DNA of 64,000 nucleotides from GCA-2686265 sp036010965 (GCA_036010965.1 DASCMO010000027.1:3844-67843); one strand, 5' to 3'; counted from the stretch's first letter, positions 34,887-46,009 are shown. Made by a program: numbers and translations. The notes: generated by a model from the sequence alone, not told the origin.

Positions 34887-36179
34887 TCAGACCGGACGCG
34901 CCGCGTGCAGGCCGGCTAGCTCGGCGGTGGCGAAGGCAGCCTGGAAGTTGAGCCCGCCGATCGGGCCGTCGAGGTCGAGCAGCTCGCCGAAGACCTGCAG
35001 CCCGGGGTGAGCGCGCACTTCCATCGTCCTCGGATCGACCTCCCCCAGGGCCAGGCCGCCGGCGGTGACCTCCGCGCGGTCTAAACCCAGGGCGCCCTCG
35101 ACAGGGACGACGAGACCCTTGAGCGCCTGCACGAGCCCGTGACGGCCAGCGCGCGGGAGGTCGCTCACGGGCGCCTCAGCACCGGAGAGGCCCGCCTGGC
35201 GGCATGCCGCGTCAAGCAACCGGCGCGCGAGGGGCAGGTCGAGGGCGCGCCCAACTCCGCGGGCTCCCGGTGCGGCCGCTGCGCCGATCAAGCGCCGCCG
35301 CAGGACCTCGTGGGCCGTGTCCGGCACGAGATCGAGCAGGAGTTCGCGGGCGCCGTCGGGCACCGTCACATGACGCGAGAGGTCGAGGGCAGCAGGCCCC
35401 GAGATGCCGACGTGGGTGAAGACCACCGGGCGTCGGCGGCGAATCGTCGCCCCACCGCCAGTCTCGACCAGGCGCGCTTCTACCGCCTGCAAGGAGACGC
35501 CGGCCAGGTCCCGCACCCAGGAAGCGCTGCTCACCAGGGGCACGAGCGCCGGGCGAGGTTCGACCAGTTCCAGGCCCAGGGCCGCGAGCCATGGGTAGCC
35601 ATCGCCGGTCGTCCCCGAGCGCGGGACGCTGGCGCCTCCCGGGCACAGGAGCAGGCGCTCGCACAGGATCGGCGCCTCGCCGGCGAGCAGCACGCGCCAG
35701 AGCGCGCCCTCTGGCTCCACGCCCGTCACCCGCGCCCCGCAGCGGATGCTCACCCCCGCCGCCCGCGCCTCGCGCTCCAGCACGTCGCGTACGTCCCGCG
35801 CTCGTTGGCTGGCGGGAAAAACCTTCTCCAGGGGTGCCTCGACGGTTGCCAGACCGATCTCGTCGAAGCGCTCGCGCAGGGCGGCCGGGCTCAGGGCGCC
35901 GAAAGCCGGCCGCAGAAAACGACCTGCCTGCGCGCCGAACAAGCGGCGTGCCGGTGTTGGAGCGAGGGTCGTGGTCAGGTTGCAGCGACTCCCTCCGCTG
36001 GCCAGCACCTTGGTCCCCACCCGCGGGGTCTTCTCCAGGAGCAGGACCTCGGCCCCCAGGCGTGCAGCACGCGCCGCGGCCCAGATCCCGGCGGCGCCGG
36101 CACCCACGACCACGACCTGCGCTCGCTCGCGGGCAGCAGCAGCGTCGGAGCCGAGGGGGTCGTGGGTGGGTTCAACCAC
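34887..36179 (-). CDS. YhiN/HI0933-family FAD-dependent oxidoreductase
   Basis: Flavoprotein of 430 residues. The N-terminal dinucleotide-binding motif is VVVVGAGAAGIWAAARAA, followed by LLLEKTPRVGTKVLASGGSRCNLT, the hallmark of the HI0933/YhiN (BaiN-like) family. FTHVGISGPAALDLSR and the C-terminal VFGELLDLDGPIGGLNFQAAFATAELAG also match. Substrate unknown; relatives reduce sterol-like or quinoid compounds in some bacteria. The GTG at 36179 overlaps the stop of the upstream dus gene by 8 bp. Confidence 0.9.
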   Translation of the reverse strand: MVEPTHDPLGSDAAAARERAQVVVVGAGAAGIWAAARAARLGAEVLLLEKTPRVGTKVLASGGSRCNLTTTLAPTPARRLFGAQAGRFLRPAFGALSPAALRERFDEIGLATVEAPLEKVFPASQRARDVRDVLEREARAAGVSIRCGARVTGVEPEGALWRVLLAGEAPILCERLLLCPGGASVPRSGTTGDGYPWLAALGLELVEPRPALVPLVSSASWVRDLAGVSLQAVEARLVETGGGATIRRRRPVVFTHVGISGPAALDLSRHVTVPDGARELLLDLVPDTAHEVLRRRLIGAAAAPGARGVGRALDLPLARRLLDAACRQAGLSGAEAPVSDLPRAGRHGLVQALKGLVVPVEGALGLDRAEVTAGGLALGEVDPRTMEVRAHPGLQVFGELLDLDGPIGGLNFQAAFATAELAGLHAARPV

Positions 36180-37374
36180 CGGAGAGGGCGCGCTCGTAGG
36201 CCTCCAGGTCCCCGGAGCTGCGCGGACTTCCCGGCGCTGAATCGTCCTCCCGGTCGTCCAGGTACCCTTCGGGCAAGCGCACACGCTGGGTACGGCCACG
36301 CTTGGCTCGGCTAGCGCGCAAGGCCGCATGGGGGAAGGGCTCGGCGGGATCAAGCTGGGCGAGCAAGCCCTGGAGCTCGGCGTAGGACGAGACGCGCATC
36401 ATCCCGGCCCGCAGGGCGCGCGCTCCCGCGAAACCCTTCGTGTACCAGGCGCACCACTTGCGGATCTGTCGCGTGGCCGATTCAGAACCGAAGAACTCCG
36501 AGAGCAGGCGCGCATGGCGCAACAGAATCGGAACGATCTCCCCCATCGTGGGCGGCGCCGCGGGCACGCGTCCTTCAAAGGCATCGGCCAGCTCCCGAAA
36601 GAGCCAGGGTCGACCGAGGCAGCCGCGGCCCACGATGATCCCGGCGCAACCAGTCTCGCGCATCATGTCCAGGCCGTCGCTCCACTCCCAGATGTCGCCG
36701 TTGCCGAGCACGGGGATCGAGACCGCGCAGACGAGCTGCGAGACCGCGTCGCGATCGGCGCGCCCGCTGTAGAGTTCGGCCGCCGTGCGAGCGTGCAGCC
36801 CGATGGCCGCCGCGCCCTCGTCCTCGGCCACGCGCCCGGCGTCGTGGTAGGTGGTGAGGTCCGCGTCGATGCCCTTGCGCACCTTGATCGTGACCGGCAC
36901 TCCTCCTGCGGCTCCCACCGCCGCGCGCACCAGACGCGCGAGCAGGCGCGGGCGCACGGGGATCGCGCTGCCCCCGCCCTGGCGCGTGACCTTCGGCACC
37001 GGGCAGCCGAAGTTCATGTCAACGTGCTCGACCCCGTCGGCGACCAGGCTCGCCACCATGGGCGCCACATCCGCTGGATCGGAGCCGTAGACCTGGACCG
37101 AGCGCGGGTGCTCGTCGGGACCGCCACGGGCCAGGAGCAGGGTCATCGCGTTGCCCTCGCGAAATCCTCGCGCGGTGATCATCTCCGACACGGCCAGTCC
37201 GGCGCCAAACTCGCGGCACAGGCTGCGGAAGGGGTAGCTCGTCACGCCGGCCATGGGAGCCAGGACGACCGGCGGCCAGATGCTCAGGGGACCTAGGGCG
37301 AGGGGCTCGAACTCACCGACCCGCGCCACGCAGGTGGCTCGGCGCGGGTCCGGTCCTGAATCCGTGTCCGTCAT
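36172..37374 (-). CDS. tRNA-dihydrouridine synthase
   Basis: FMN enzyme of 400 residues that reduces uridine in tRNA D-loops. The TIM-barrel signatures are VVLAPMAGVTSYPFRSLCREFGAG, VEHVDMNFGCPVPKVTRQGGGSA with the catalytic Cys, PVTIKVRKGID, GLHARTA and IPVLGNGDIWEW, GCAGIIVGRGCLGRPWLF. It is closest in style to DusB, but the subfamily is not certain. About 50 C-terminal residues (LPEGYLDDREDDSAPG) extend past the usual helical domain. The ATG at 37374 starts 4 bp after the upstream amidohydrolase-like gene stops. Confidence 0.93.
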   Translation of the reverse strand: MTDTDSGPDPRRATCVARVGEFEPLALGPLSIWPPVVLAPMAGVTSYPFRSLCREFGAGLAVSEMITARGFREGNAMTLLLARGGPDEHPRSVQVYGSDPADVAPMVASLVADGVEHVDMNFGCPVPKVTRQGGGSAIPVRPRLLARLVRAAVGAAGGVPVTIKVRKGIDADLTTYHDAGRVAEDEGAAAIGLHARTAAELYSGRADRDAVSQLVCAVSIPVLGNGDIWEWSDGLDMMRETGCAGIIVGRGCLGRPWLFRELADAFEGRVPAAPPTMGEIVPILLRHARLLSEFFGSESATRQIRKWCAWYTKGFAGARALRAGMMRVSSYAELQGLLAQLDPAEPFPHAALRASRAKRGRTQRVRLPEGYLDDREDDSAPGSPRSSGDLEAYERALSGG

Positions 37375-37378
37375 GCGT

Positions 37379-39298
37379 TCACCTGGCGCGCGCCGGCAGA
37401 CCCGGGCCGCCGAAGGTCTCGACGGCGCCGCCGAGGGTGCGCACGGTCCCAGATCCCTGGGTGCGCTCGAGATGCTCGACGCCCCCGGCCGGGCCGAAAG
37501 TGCAGAGCAGGCCGCCGACGCCCGTGCGCACGAGGTGCACGCCATCGGCGTCGCGCTCGTGGACCCAGCGCACGAGAGCGGGTTCGATGTCCTCAAGGGT
37601 CAGAACGCGCAGCTCGCCAAGAGCTTCGCGCTGGCCAAGAACGAGGGCCGTCGCGATCGAGCCCACATCGAACAGGCCCAGGTGCTCGCTGATCGCGGTC
37701 ACGTCGAGGTGCGTGCCGTTGAAGCGGCGCTGGATGCGCAGCTGGCCGCTAACGAGGATCCCATCGATCGTGATCGTGTCCGTCCCGCGTTCGATCGCGA
37801 GCTCAAAACCCTCCAGGCGGCCGGCGCGGATACGCTGGGTGAGGGTCGTGCGCGCGTCACCCTCGCGGGTCTGTGCCCGCGTGCAATAGGCCAGCAGGCC
37901 ATCGCCCATGTCGACCACGGCGTAGCGCTCGGCGGAGACCGTGCGCCCCAGGGCGACGGTCTCCACGCGCCCGGCCAGCAGGATCAGCCCGCCCTTGGGA
38001 GTCGTGGGGGCCCCGACCTCGATCGGACGCAGTGCCCGGGCGCGTGCGGCGTCCTGGCGCTCAAGCAGGCCGCTGCTCATGCGCTGTAGGTCTCCGGCCT
38101 CCAGCAGCACTCCGCGTAGGACGACCTGTTCAGGGCGCCGCAGACAGGCAAGCCCTTCCCGTGGGTCGCCGTCGAGCACCAGCACATCCGCGATACGGCC
38201 CACTTGCAGGGTGCCGCGCTCCCGCGCCAGCCCGAGGCGCGACGCGGCGCCGCTGGTGGCCAGTTCGAGTACCGTCGCGGGGGGGAGCCCGGCGCGCACC
38301 AGGAGAGCGAGTTCGTCGTGCAGGCCGTCCCCGGGCGCGACCCAGGGGTTGGGCGCCGCGCTTCCGGGGAGCAGGCCCACGCCGGCCCCCCAGAGCGAGT
38401 TCACCAGCTCGAGCTGCCGCTCGAGGAGGGCCGCGCTGCGGGTGCGGCCTGGCTCATCGAGGAGCGGACGGCGCGCCTCCAGCTCCGCCATCCACCAGTC
38501 CTCGTAGTGCGGCGCCAGTCGGCGCAGGGCCGGCGGATCCTGACCGGGATCCTGGGCGCGCTGGGCGTAGGCCCAAAGCAGCGGCGTGATGACCAGGGCG
38601 CTGCCCTTCAAGGTCGCGACGCGCCCTTCCATGACCTCCGCGTCCATCTCGCCCCAGGCACCGCGAGTCGGCGGGAAGGCCTCCATAGTGCACAGGCCGT
38701 CCTGCCCCATGGCCACAGCGTCCTCCAGGCTGACCCCGCGCGGCAAGGGACCGCAGACCGAGAGGCCGCGCTCATGAGCCAGGGAGAGCAGTCGGCGCCA
38801 GGCCTCAGGAGGTAGGCCGTGCTGGATGGCAACGAAGTCGATGCCCAGCTCGTGCAGGCGCGGCAGTTTGTCCTCGACATCGGCCGCGCCGCTCACGACC
38901 ACGGATTCGGTCGTGCTGGGCCGGGGACCGTCGAAGGCCGCGCCGCAGATCACCAGGTCCGGGCCGGGGCCCCGATCTCGCACGGGAGCGGAGCGGGCGG
39001 TGAAGATCGAGCCGAGGTCGTTGCCCATGTCCCGCACGCAGGTCACCCCGGCCAGGACATAGAGCGGGTCGTGGGCGAGGTCGTGATGGACCATGCCGTC
39101 GATCAGGCCCGGCACCAGGTGGCGCCCGCGGACATCGATCCGCAGGGCCCCCTCCGGCACGCTGAGCTCTGGGCCGACGGCCTCGATGCGTCCATCGCTA
39201 ACGAGCAGGGTCGCCGGGCGCGGCTCGTCCCCGGGGACCATGGTGTGGACCGTGCCGCCCTCCAGAGCGAGCAACTGGAGCAGGGCGAGGGCGATCAT
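37379..39298 (-). CDS. Amidohydrolase-superfamily protein with altered metal site and extra C-terminal domain
   Basis: Protein of 639 residues. Residues 1-400 have the amidohydrolase fold: GGTVHTM start, DVRGRHLVPGLIDGMVHHDL, AGVTCVRDMGN and the closing GTLQVGRIADVLVLDGDP. The usual DxHxH reads DGMVH, so the first metal His is Met; other ligand positions are not obvious, so activity is doubtful. Residues 420-639 form an unfamiliar beta-rich domain (GGLILLAGRVETVALGR, IDGILVSGQLRIQRR). A hydrophobic N terminus (MIALALLQLLALEGG) may export it, though it doubles as the first beta strand. It overlaps nothing and heads the dus-YhiN run. Confidence 0.75.
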   Translation of the reverse strand: MIALALLQLLALEGGTVHTMVPGDEPRPATLLVSDGRIEAVGPELSVPEGALRIDVRGRHLVPGLIDGMVHHDLAHDPLYVLAGVTCVRDMGNDLGSIFTARSAPVRDRGPGPDLVICGAAFDGPRPSTTESVVVSGAADVEDKLPRLHELGIDFVAIQHGLPPEAWRRLLSLAHERGLSVCGPLPRGVSLEDAVAMGQDGLCTMEAFPPTRGAWGEMDAEVMEGRVATLKGSALVITPLLWAYAQRAQDPGQDPPALRRLAPHYEDWWMAELEARRPLLDEPGRTRSAALLERQLELVNSLWGAGVGLLPGSAAPNPWVAPGDGLHDELALLVRAGLPPATVLELATSGAASRLGLARERGTLQVGRIADVLVLDGDPREGLACLRRPEQVVLRGVLLEAGDLQRMSSGLLERQDAARARALRPIEVGAPTTPKGGLILLAGRVETVALGRTVSAERYAVVDMGDGLLAYCTRAQTREGDARTTLTQRIRAGRLEGFELAIERGTDTITIDGILVSGQLRIQRRFNGTHLDVTAISEHLGLFDVGSIATALVLGQREALGELRVLTLEDIEPALVRWVHERDADGVHLVRTGVGGLLCTFGPAGGVEHLERTQGSGTVRTLGGAVETFGGPGLPARAR

Positions 39299-39571
39299 GG
39301 GTGGGCGTCAGGGCGCACGGGCCAGTTATACCCCCGTCTCCGACTGCGTGTACGGGCTCCGGGGCGAGAAGCGCGAAGGACGCTCTCCGATTCTCGCCGC
39401 GGGCCTGGATCCTGCACGGCCGATCGAGCACTCTAGGCGATGCGCGCCCTCGCCGGGACCCCTGGTCTCCGCGGGGGCGCCTGTCTGCCTCCAAATCGTC
39501 TTCGCCTCGCTCGGTCCCGGAGCTATCCACGCACGGGCCGCGAGCGGGCTCTACCGCAGGGAACCCGTCCC

Positions 39572-41788
39572 ATGAGCCTTCCGATCCTTGTTGCCCAGGA
39601 AAGCTGGCAGGCCTTCGACGATGCGTGGCTCGCCTTGATGAACTCCGAAGAGGCGCTCGACAACCTGCTACCCGCTCTGTTGGTCGCGGGCGAGAAGAAG
39701 CGCATCGCTCGTTGCGTGCCACTCGTGCGCCAGCATTGCGACCTGCTGGAGCTGGCTGATCGCAACGCGGACGGCGCCAGTCTGTTGGGCACGGCCCTGG
39801 TGGCCGGCGCGCCCCAGGCCGAGTTCGCTTCCAAGCTTACCGAGTTCGCCCTGGCTGCCTGGAGTGAGGAACCCTGGTGGGAAGAAGCCGTCGAGCTGAC
39901 GGGACTGACCGCGCAAGGCAACGATCCGCGCCGTTCCTGGAGTGCGTTCCGTCGTCTGCGCGCGCTCGAGACTGGCGCCGTCGTGTACCACGCCGGAGGC
40001 TGGGGAACGGGCGAGGTTACGGAGACCGGCGAGGGAACGGTCGGGGTGCGTTTTCACAGCGGGCTCTCGGACCACTTCCCGCTCTCCGCGGCCCTCGACA
40101 TCTTCGAGGTGCTCCCCGAGAGCGACCTGCGCGCCATGTACTTCCACGACCCCGACGCCCTCAAGAAGCGCATCAAGAAGGAACCTCTGGAGGTCCTGCG
40201 CACCATCCTGGAGCGCTACAACGGGCGCGTCACCCTGATCTCGGTCAAGAATGCCCTGGCGCAGGTCGGCCTGGAGGGCAGCGGCTGGAGCGCCTGGTGG
40301 CGCAGGGTCAAGAAGCTCGCCGAGGACAGCAAGTGGTTCCGTCTCGCCGGCAGCGGTCAGCGCATGGAGCTGCGCTTGTTGCTAGAGGCGGCCGACCCCT
40401 GTGAACAACTCCAGCGCCAGTTGAAGGCCCTGACCTCCCTCGAGGAGGTGCTCGAGCGCTGCCGGGGCGTCCTGGGTGGCCACCAGCAGGAGCCGGCCCT
40501 GATCGAACTCGCCCTGGAAGCGCTCGCGACCGGAGCGGCGGACGAGGAAGAGCCCCTCGGCTGGCGCATAGCGGCCTGGCTTGCGATCCGAGCAGCCAGC
40601 GGCGAGACCCCCGAGGCCCTCAAGGCCCGGCTCTCGGCGGCAGTGGGCGAGGAGGACGCCGAAGCCTCCGGGGGCACGGCTGGGCCTGCTGGCGCCGACA
40701 CGGCCCACCCGGCCTGGGCGGCCCTGGCTGCCCTGCCCACCCTGCGCGATCAGGAAGCGGCTCTCGAGGTCCTGCCCGAGGTCTTCGGTAAGGACTGGCT
40801 GACCGAGGTCGGGAAGCAGTTGCAGTACGCCCCGCCCGGGATGCTGCGCTCGCTGGTCGAAAGCTTCATGGCGGACGGGCATCAACGATTGCTGGGCGAA
40901 CTCTACGCCAAGCTGCTCACCCGCCCCCAGCGCGCTCCCCACCTGTTGGTGGCCCTGGCGCGCCTCGCGGAGGATGACCGCCTCGAGGGCGATTACCCCC
41001 CCGCGCCTCGGCGCGCCCAGTCCCTGGTCTCCCTCGCCGCACGCCTTTGGAAGGAACGTCGGGAAAACGCGCACTCGGCACGCAGCCTCAACCGTCTGGT
41101 CGAGTTCTTGACCTCCGGTCGCAATCCACGCCTTCAGACCATGCTCGTCGACGCGGAGCCAGAGACCCTGCGCAGCATCCAATTGCAGGTGCAACAGGGC
41201 ATCGACGAGTCCATCGACAACCTCATCACCTCGGTCATCTTCCACTCCGACCTCGATCTCGACGACGCCCGCGAGCGTGGCTTCTGGGAGGGGGAGGAAA
41301 TATGGACGACCCGCAGCGGGCTGGCGCACTTCAACGCCAACCTGCGCGAGCTACGCGACGTCAAGATCCCGGCCAACGAGAAGGCCATCGGCGCCGCGGC
41401 CGCCCTGGGCGACCTGTCCGAGAACGCCGAGTGGGAGATGGCCTTGCAGGAAAAGGGCAACCTCACAACGCGCCTGGCCGAGATGGAATCGGATGCCGTG
41501 CACGCGCGACTCCTGGAGGACGCCAGCCTGCCGGAGGACATGGTCTGCCCGGGAACCGAGGTACGCTATCGCGACACGGGCTTGGGCGAGGAGAGCACGA
41601 TCGCGATCCTCGGCCCGTGGGATGCGGACATCCCCGACAACGACAGCTCCGGCAACATCGTCAGCTACCGCGCGCCCCTGGCCCAAGGCCTGCTCGGCCT
41701 GTCGACCGGCGACCAATGCAGGATCAGCCTGCCGGGTGGAACGGTTGAGCTCGAGGTGCTCGCGATCGTCCCGATCGACGTGCAGTGA
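39572..41788 (+). CDS. greA: GreA-type transcript cleavage factor fused to a long N-terminal domain
   Basis: Protein of 738 residues. The last 150 (from about 585) are a GreA/GreB unit: the coiled coil with NEKAIGAAAALGDLSENAEWEMA carries the acidic tip that rescues backtracked RNA polymerase, then the globular part CPGTEVRYRDTGLGEESTIAIL...GLLGLSTGD...VELEVLAI. The first 580 residues are helical, with pairs such as RRLRALETGAVVYHAGGWGTGEV, and lack known motifs. This plan matches the long GreA of Chlamydiae and some relatives (about 700 residues), which supports a PVC-group origin. The ATG at 39572 follows a 273-bp space in which I see no other feature. Confidence 0.88.
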   Translation: MSLPILVAQESWQAFDDAWLALMNSEEALDNLLPALLVAGEKKRIARCVPLVRQHCDLLELADRNADGASLLGTALVAGAPQAEFASKLTEFALAAWSEEPWWEEAVELTGLTAQGNDPRRSWSAFRRLRALETGAVVYHAGGWGTGEVTETGEGTVGVRFHSGLSDHFPLSAALDIFEVLPESDLRAMYFHDPDALKKRIKKEPLEVLRTILERYNGRVTLISVKNALAQVGLEGSGWSAWWRRVKKLAEDSKWFRLAGSGQRMELRLLLEAADPCEQLQRQLKALTSLEEVLERCRGVLGGHQQEPALIELALEALATGAADEEEPLGWRIAAWLAIRAASGETPEALKARLSAAVGEEDAEASGGTAGPAGADTAHPAWAALAALPTLRDQEAALEVLPEVFGKDWLTEVGKQLQYAPPGMLRSLVESFMADGHQRLLGELYAKLLTRPQRAPHLLVALARLAEDDRLEGDYPPAPRRAQSLVSLAARLWKERRENAHSARSLNRLVEFLTSGRNPRLQTMLVDAEPETLRSIQLQVQQGIDESIDNLITSVIFHSDLDLDDARERGFWEGEEIWTTRSGLAHFNANLRELRDVKIPANEKAIGAAAALGDLSENAEWEMALQEKGNLTTRLAEMESDAVHARLLEDASLPEDMVCPGTEVRYRDTGLGEESTIAILGPWDADIPDNDSSGNIVSYRAPLAQGLLGLSTGDQCRISLPGGTVELEVLAIVPIDVQ

Positions 41789-41804
41789 GCGAACCTGGGC
41801 TCTG

Positions 41805-42233
41805 ATGGAGGAGCGCACCCTCGGCCCCTGGACCCTGCGCTGTGACCCCGAGGCAACGCGGCGTGCCTCGCAGGGGACCATTGCGGCCTCGGAAGCCTGC
41901 GGTTGCGTCGCCTGTCGCAACTACGCCGTGCAGCGTGCGGATGCCTTCGGAGCGAGCCTGCGGGAGGAACTGCAGACCCTGGGAGTCGACCCCGATCGCG
42001 AGGCAGACCTGTGCCACCTCGGACGCGACGAGGACGGCCTACACCGCTACTCCTGTCTTTTCGAGCTCGCAGGTGAGGTGATCGCCGGGCCCCAACCCGA
42101 CGCAGACCTGCCCGCGGGGCTTGTCGTCCTGCAGGTCGATCCCGAGCAGGGTGGGCGGCCCCAGCCGCCGTTGGTCCGCATCGACCTGGAAGTCGCCCTC
42201 GAATGGCGCCTGGACCTGGCCGAGCTGCCCTGA
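41805..42233 (+). CDS. Small protein with CGCVACRNY motif
   Basis: Protein of 142 residues. The N-terminal half begins LGPWTLRCDPEATRRA and contains CGCVACRNYAVQRA, a Cys-rich motif I recall from uncharacterised proteins in several phyla that may bind metal or be a redox site. The C-terminal half (DLCHLGRDEDGLHRYSCLFELAGEV, VRIDLEVALEWRLDLAELP) looks like a small beta sandwich. No enzyme function can be given. It starts 16 bp after the GreA-fusion gene and probably shares its transcript. Confidence 0.75.
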   Translation: MEERTLGPWTLRCDPEATRRASQGTIAASEACGCVACRNYAVQRADAFGASLREELQTLGVDPDREADLCHLGRDEDGLHRYSCLFELAGEVIAGPQPDADLPAGLVVLQVDPEQGGRPQPPLVRIDLEVALEWRLDLAELP

Positions 42234-42313
42234 GGGCCTTTGCGACCGGGTGGGGCGCAAGAATATGGGACTTGGGGCTGGCCTGACCGCATTTATCAGT
42301 CTAGTGTGATGGA

Positions 42314-43318
42314 ATGTTCAAGTCCGATGAAGCCAGGCGCCTCGCCCCCCCGACCCTCCTGCGGGCCCTGGGCGATCCGATCCGCCTGCGTATTCTGTGC
42401 CTCCTCGAGCGCCAGGAGCTGTCGGTTGGAGAACTCTCGCGGGCGCTCGCCCTGGCCCAGAGCCGGGTCAGCAACCACCTGCGCGTCCTTCGCGACCACG
42501 ACCTGCTCGCCCAGCGCCATGCGGGAACGAGCACCTTCCTGCGCCTGGGGATAGAGAACGCCAATGGAGAGCCACGCCTCGCGACCCGTCTCTGGAGCGC
42601 CCTCTCTGCGGACATGGAGCAGGACACAGGTGACCTAGAGCGCCTACGGCAGGTGGTCGCGGAGCGGCGCGAGGTCTCGCCCGAATTCTTCGATCGCGTC
42701 GCAGGACGCTGGGACACTATCGGCGTCGAGTTCGCCTCGGGCCAGGCCCGACAGCGGGCGGTCGCCAACCTGATGCCCCCCCACCAGGTCTGGGCCGACC
42801 TCGGCTGCGGAACCGGCTATGTCTCCCGCGCCATGCTCGGACTGTGCGCGCGCATCGTGTGCGTGGACAGCTCGCCGGGGATGCTAGAGGAGGCCCGCGC
42901 CCGCCTCTCCGAAGGGGCCTCGGAGACCGAGATCGACCTGCGCCTCGGTGAGCTCGATGCCCTGCCGATCGAGGACGGCGAGCTCGACGGCGCCGTGGCG
43001 GCCATGGTCCTCCACCACCTCCCCGACCCGGCCGGTTGCCTGGCGGAGATCTTCCGCGTCCTGCGCCCGGGCGGCACGGCGGTCGTGGTCGAGCTCGTCC
43101 CCCACCGCGAGGCGTGGTTACAAACCGAACTCGGTGACCGCCACCTGGGCCTCGACGCCCACGACGTGGGCGAAGCCTTCGCGGCGTCCGGATTCGAGAG
43201 CGTGCGCATGGAGGCCCTCGACGACCGCTACCGCCCGGCCCCCCCTGCTGGCCAGGGTCCACTTCCCGGCGGCGGTCTGCCGCTGTACACCGTTCGCGGA
43301 CGCAAACCGCGAGGCTGA
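42314..43318 (+). CDS. ArsR-family HTH fused to SAM-dependent methyltransferase
   Basis: Protein of 334 residues in two parts. Residues 1-80 are an ArsR-type winged helix (RALGDPIRLRILCLLERQELSVGELSRALALAQSRVSNHLRVLRDHDLL). Residues 130-320 are a class I methyltransferase with WADLGCGTGYVSRAML, VCVDSSPGMLEEARAR, MVLHHLPDPAGCL and FRVLRPGGTAVVVELVPH. Such fusions often lie next to methionine-cycle genes and may sense SAM or SAH; ahcY starts 86 bp downstream here. It is more likely a regulator or metabolic sensor than a biosynthetic enzyme, but that is inference. The ATG at 42314 is in a locally AT-rich stretch that could hold its promoter. Confidence 0.85.
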   Translation: MFKSDEARRLAPPTLLRALGDPIRLRILCLLERQELSVGELSRALALAQSRVSNHLRVLRDHDLLAQRHAGTSTFLRLGIENANGEPRLATRLWSALSADMEQDTGDLERLRQVVAERREVSPEFFDRVAGRWDTIGVEFASGQARQRAVANLMPPHQVWADLGCGTGYVSRAMLGLCARIVCVDSSPGMLEEARARLSEGASETEIDLRLGELDALPIEDGELDGAVAAMVLHHLPDPAGCLAEIFRVLRPGGTAVVVELVPHREAWLQTELGDRHLGLDAHDVGEAFAASGFESVRMEALDDRYRPAPPAGQGPLPGGGLPLYTVRGRKPRG

Positions 43319-43404
43319 CCTCGAGCGCCCGACCTCATCTCTCCCTTACACTCCCTGCACCCCACGCCCGATTGCCGGGCCCCACTCCCACCCCGATCCA
43401 GATC

Positions 43405-44862
<1,458 letters not shown>

Positions 44863-44878
44863 TGGCGACCCCGTCTTG

Positions 44879-45829
44879 ATGTCGGACCCCCGGCCCCCGA
44901 CCGGGCGCCTGGCGCCCAGCCCCACGGGTCTGCTGCACCTGGGGCACGCGCGCTCGTTCCTGCTGGCCTGGTGGCAGGTGCGGGCGCGCGGTGGCCGCTG
45001 TCTCCTGCGCATGGAGGACCTCGACCGCTCCCGGGTCCGGCCCGGCATGGCGGATGCCTGCCTGCGGGATCTTGAGTGGCTGGGGCTGGACTGGGACGGT
45101 CCGGTGCTCGTGCAGAGCGAGGGCCACGAGCAGCTGCACGCGGCCGTCGAAGACCTCCAGTCCGCGGGTGTCCTCTACCCCTGCGTGTGCACCCGGCGCG
45201 AGATCCTCGAGGCGAGCAGCGCGCCGCACGCGGAGGACGGCACGACCCGCTACCCCGGCACCTGCCGCGGACGGTTCGAGACCCTGGCCGAGGCCCGGGC
45301 TCACGCTGACGGTCAAGCGGCCCTGCGCCTGCGCGTCGAACCTGGAACGGTGCAGTTCACCGATGGCTGCCGCGGCGCGCGATCGGTCGACGTCGCCTCC
45401 GAGGTAGGAGACTTCCCCGTCACCGGACGCGACGGTCAGATCGCCTACCAGCTGGCGGTGGTCGTGGACGACGCGCGCTCCGGAGTGGACACCCTCTTGC
45501 GCGGGGACGACCTGCTGGCGAGCACAGCGCGCCAGGTGCTCCTGCAGCGCGCCCTCGGCCTGCCCCACCCGTGCTGGTTCCACGTCCCCCTCGTCTGTGA
45601 TCCCGACGGCCGTCGCCTGGCCAAGCGCCGCGACGACCTCTCACTCGCCTCCCTGCGAGCGGCGGGGGTCGATCCCAACGCCGTGGTGGCCTGGGCGGCG
45701 CGGACAGCGGGGCAGGCATGTTCGGAGCCGGCATCTCCCGCCGAACTGCTGGAGGGGTTCAACCTGGACGCCCTGCCGTCCACGCCCGTGATCCTCGACC
45801 CACATTCCCGGGGCTTTCCTCTTACCTGA
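44879..45829 (+). CDS. gluQ: Glutamyl-Q tRNA(Asp) synthetase
   Basis: A shortened relative of glutamyl-tRNA synthetase that attaches glutamate to queuosine at position 34 of tRNA-Asp. The 316-residue product has the class I motif RLAPSPTGLLHLGHARSFLLAW, the metal-binding Cys set (YPCVCTRRE and YPGTCRG) and the KRR version of KMSKS (LAKRRDDLS). It lacks the anticodon-binding domain of GluRS, as expected. The ATG at 44879 lies 16 bp after ahcY; an in-frame TTG one codon earlier is less likely. The C terminus ends just before the tRNA-Asn promoter. Confidence 0.92.
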   Translation: MSDPRPPTGRLAPSPTGLLHLGHARSFLLAWWQVRARGGRCLLRMEDLDRSRVRPGMADACLRDLEWLGLDWDGPVLVQSEGHEQLHAAVEDLQSAGVLYPCVCTRREILEASSAPHAEDGTTRYPGTCRGRFETLAEARAHADGQAALRLRVEPGTVQFTDGCRGARSVDVASEVGDFPVTGRDGQIAYQLAVVVDDARSGVDTLLRGDDLLASTARQVLLQRALGLPHPCWFHVPLVCDPDGRRLAKRRDDLSLASLRAAGVDPNAVVAWAARTAGQACSEPASPAELLEGFNLDALPSTPVILDPHSRGFPLT

Positions 45830-45892
45830 TCGGTGTTCGCGGCGAGATTGTCTGCAGCCGCGCACCGCCGCCGGACGAAAGAAGGTCCGGCC

Positions 45893-45920
45893 TTGCATCC
45901 CCCACACCCGGGGGTATTCT
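45893..45920 (+). promoter_or_regulatory. Predicted promoter of tRNA-Asn
   Basis: -35 TTGCAT (45893-45898), 16-bp spacer, -10 TATTCT (45915-45920), 13 bp before the tRNA. The spacer contains a CCCCCACACCCGGGGG hairpin-like repeat. Confidence 0.6.
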
Positions 45921-45933
45921 CTGCCGCCTGCGT

Positions 45934-46009
<76 letters not shown>

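Noticed and set aside
43319..43404. SAH riboswitch before ahcY
   Set aside because: The 86-bp gap has no recognisable pairing or conserved core of the known riboswitch.
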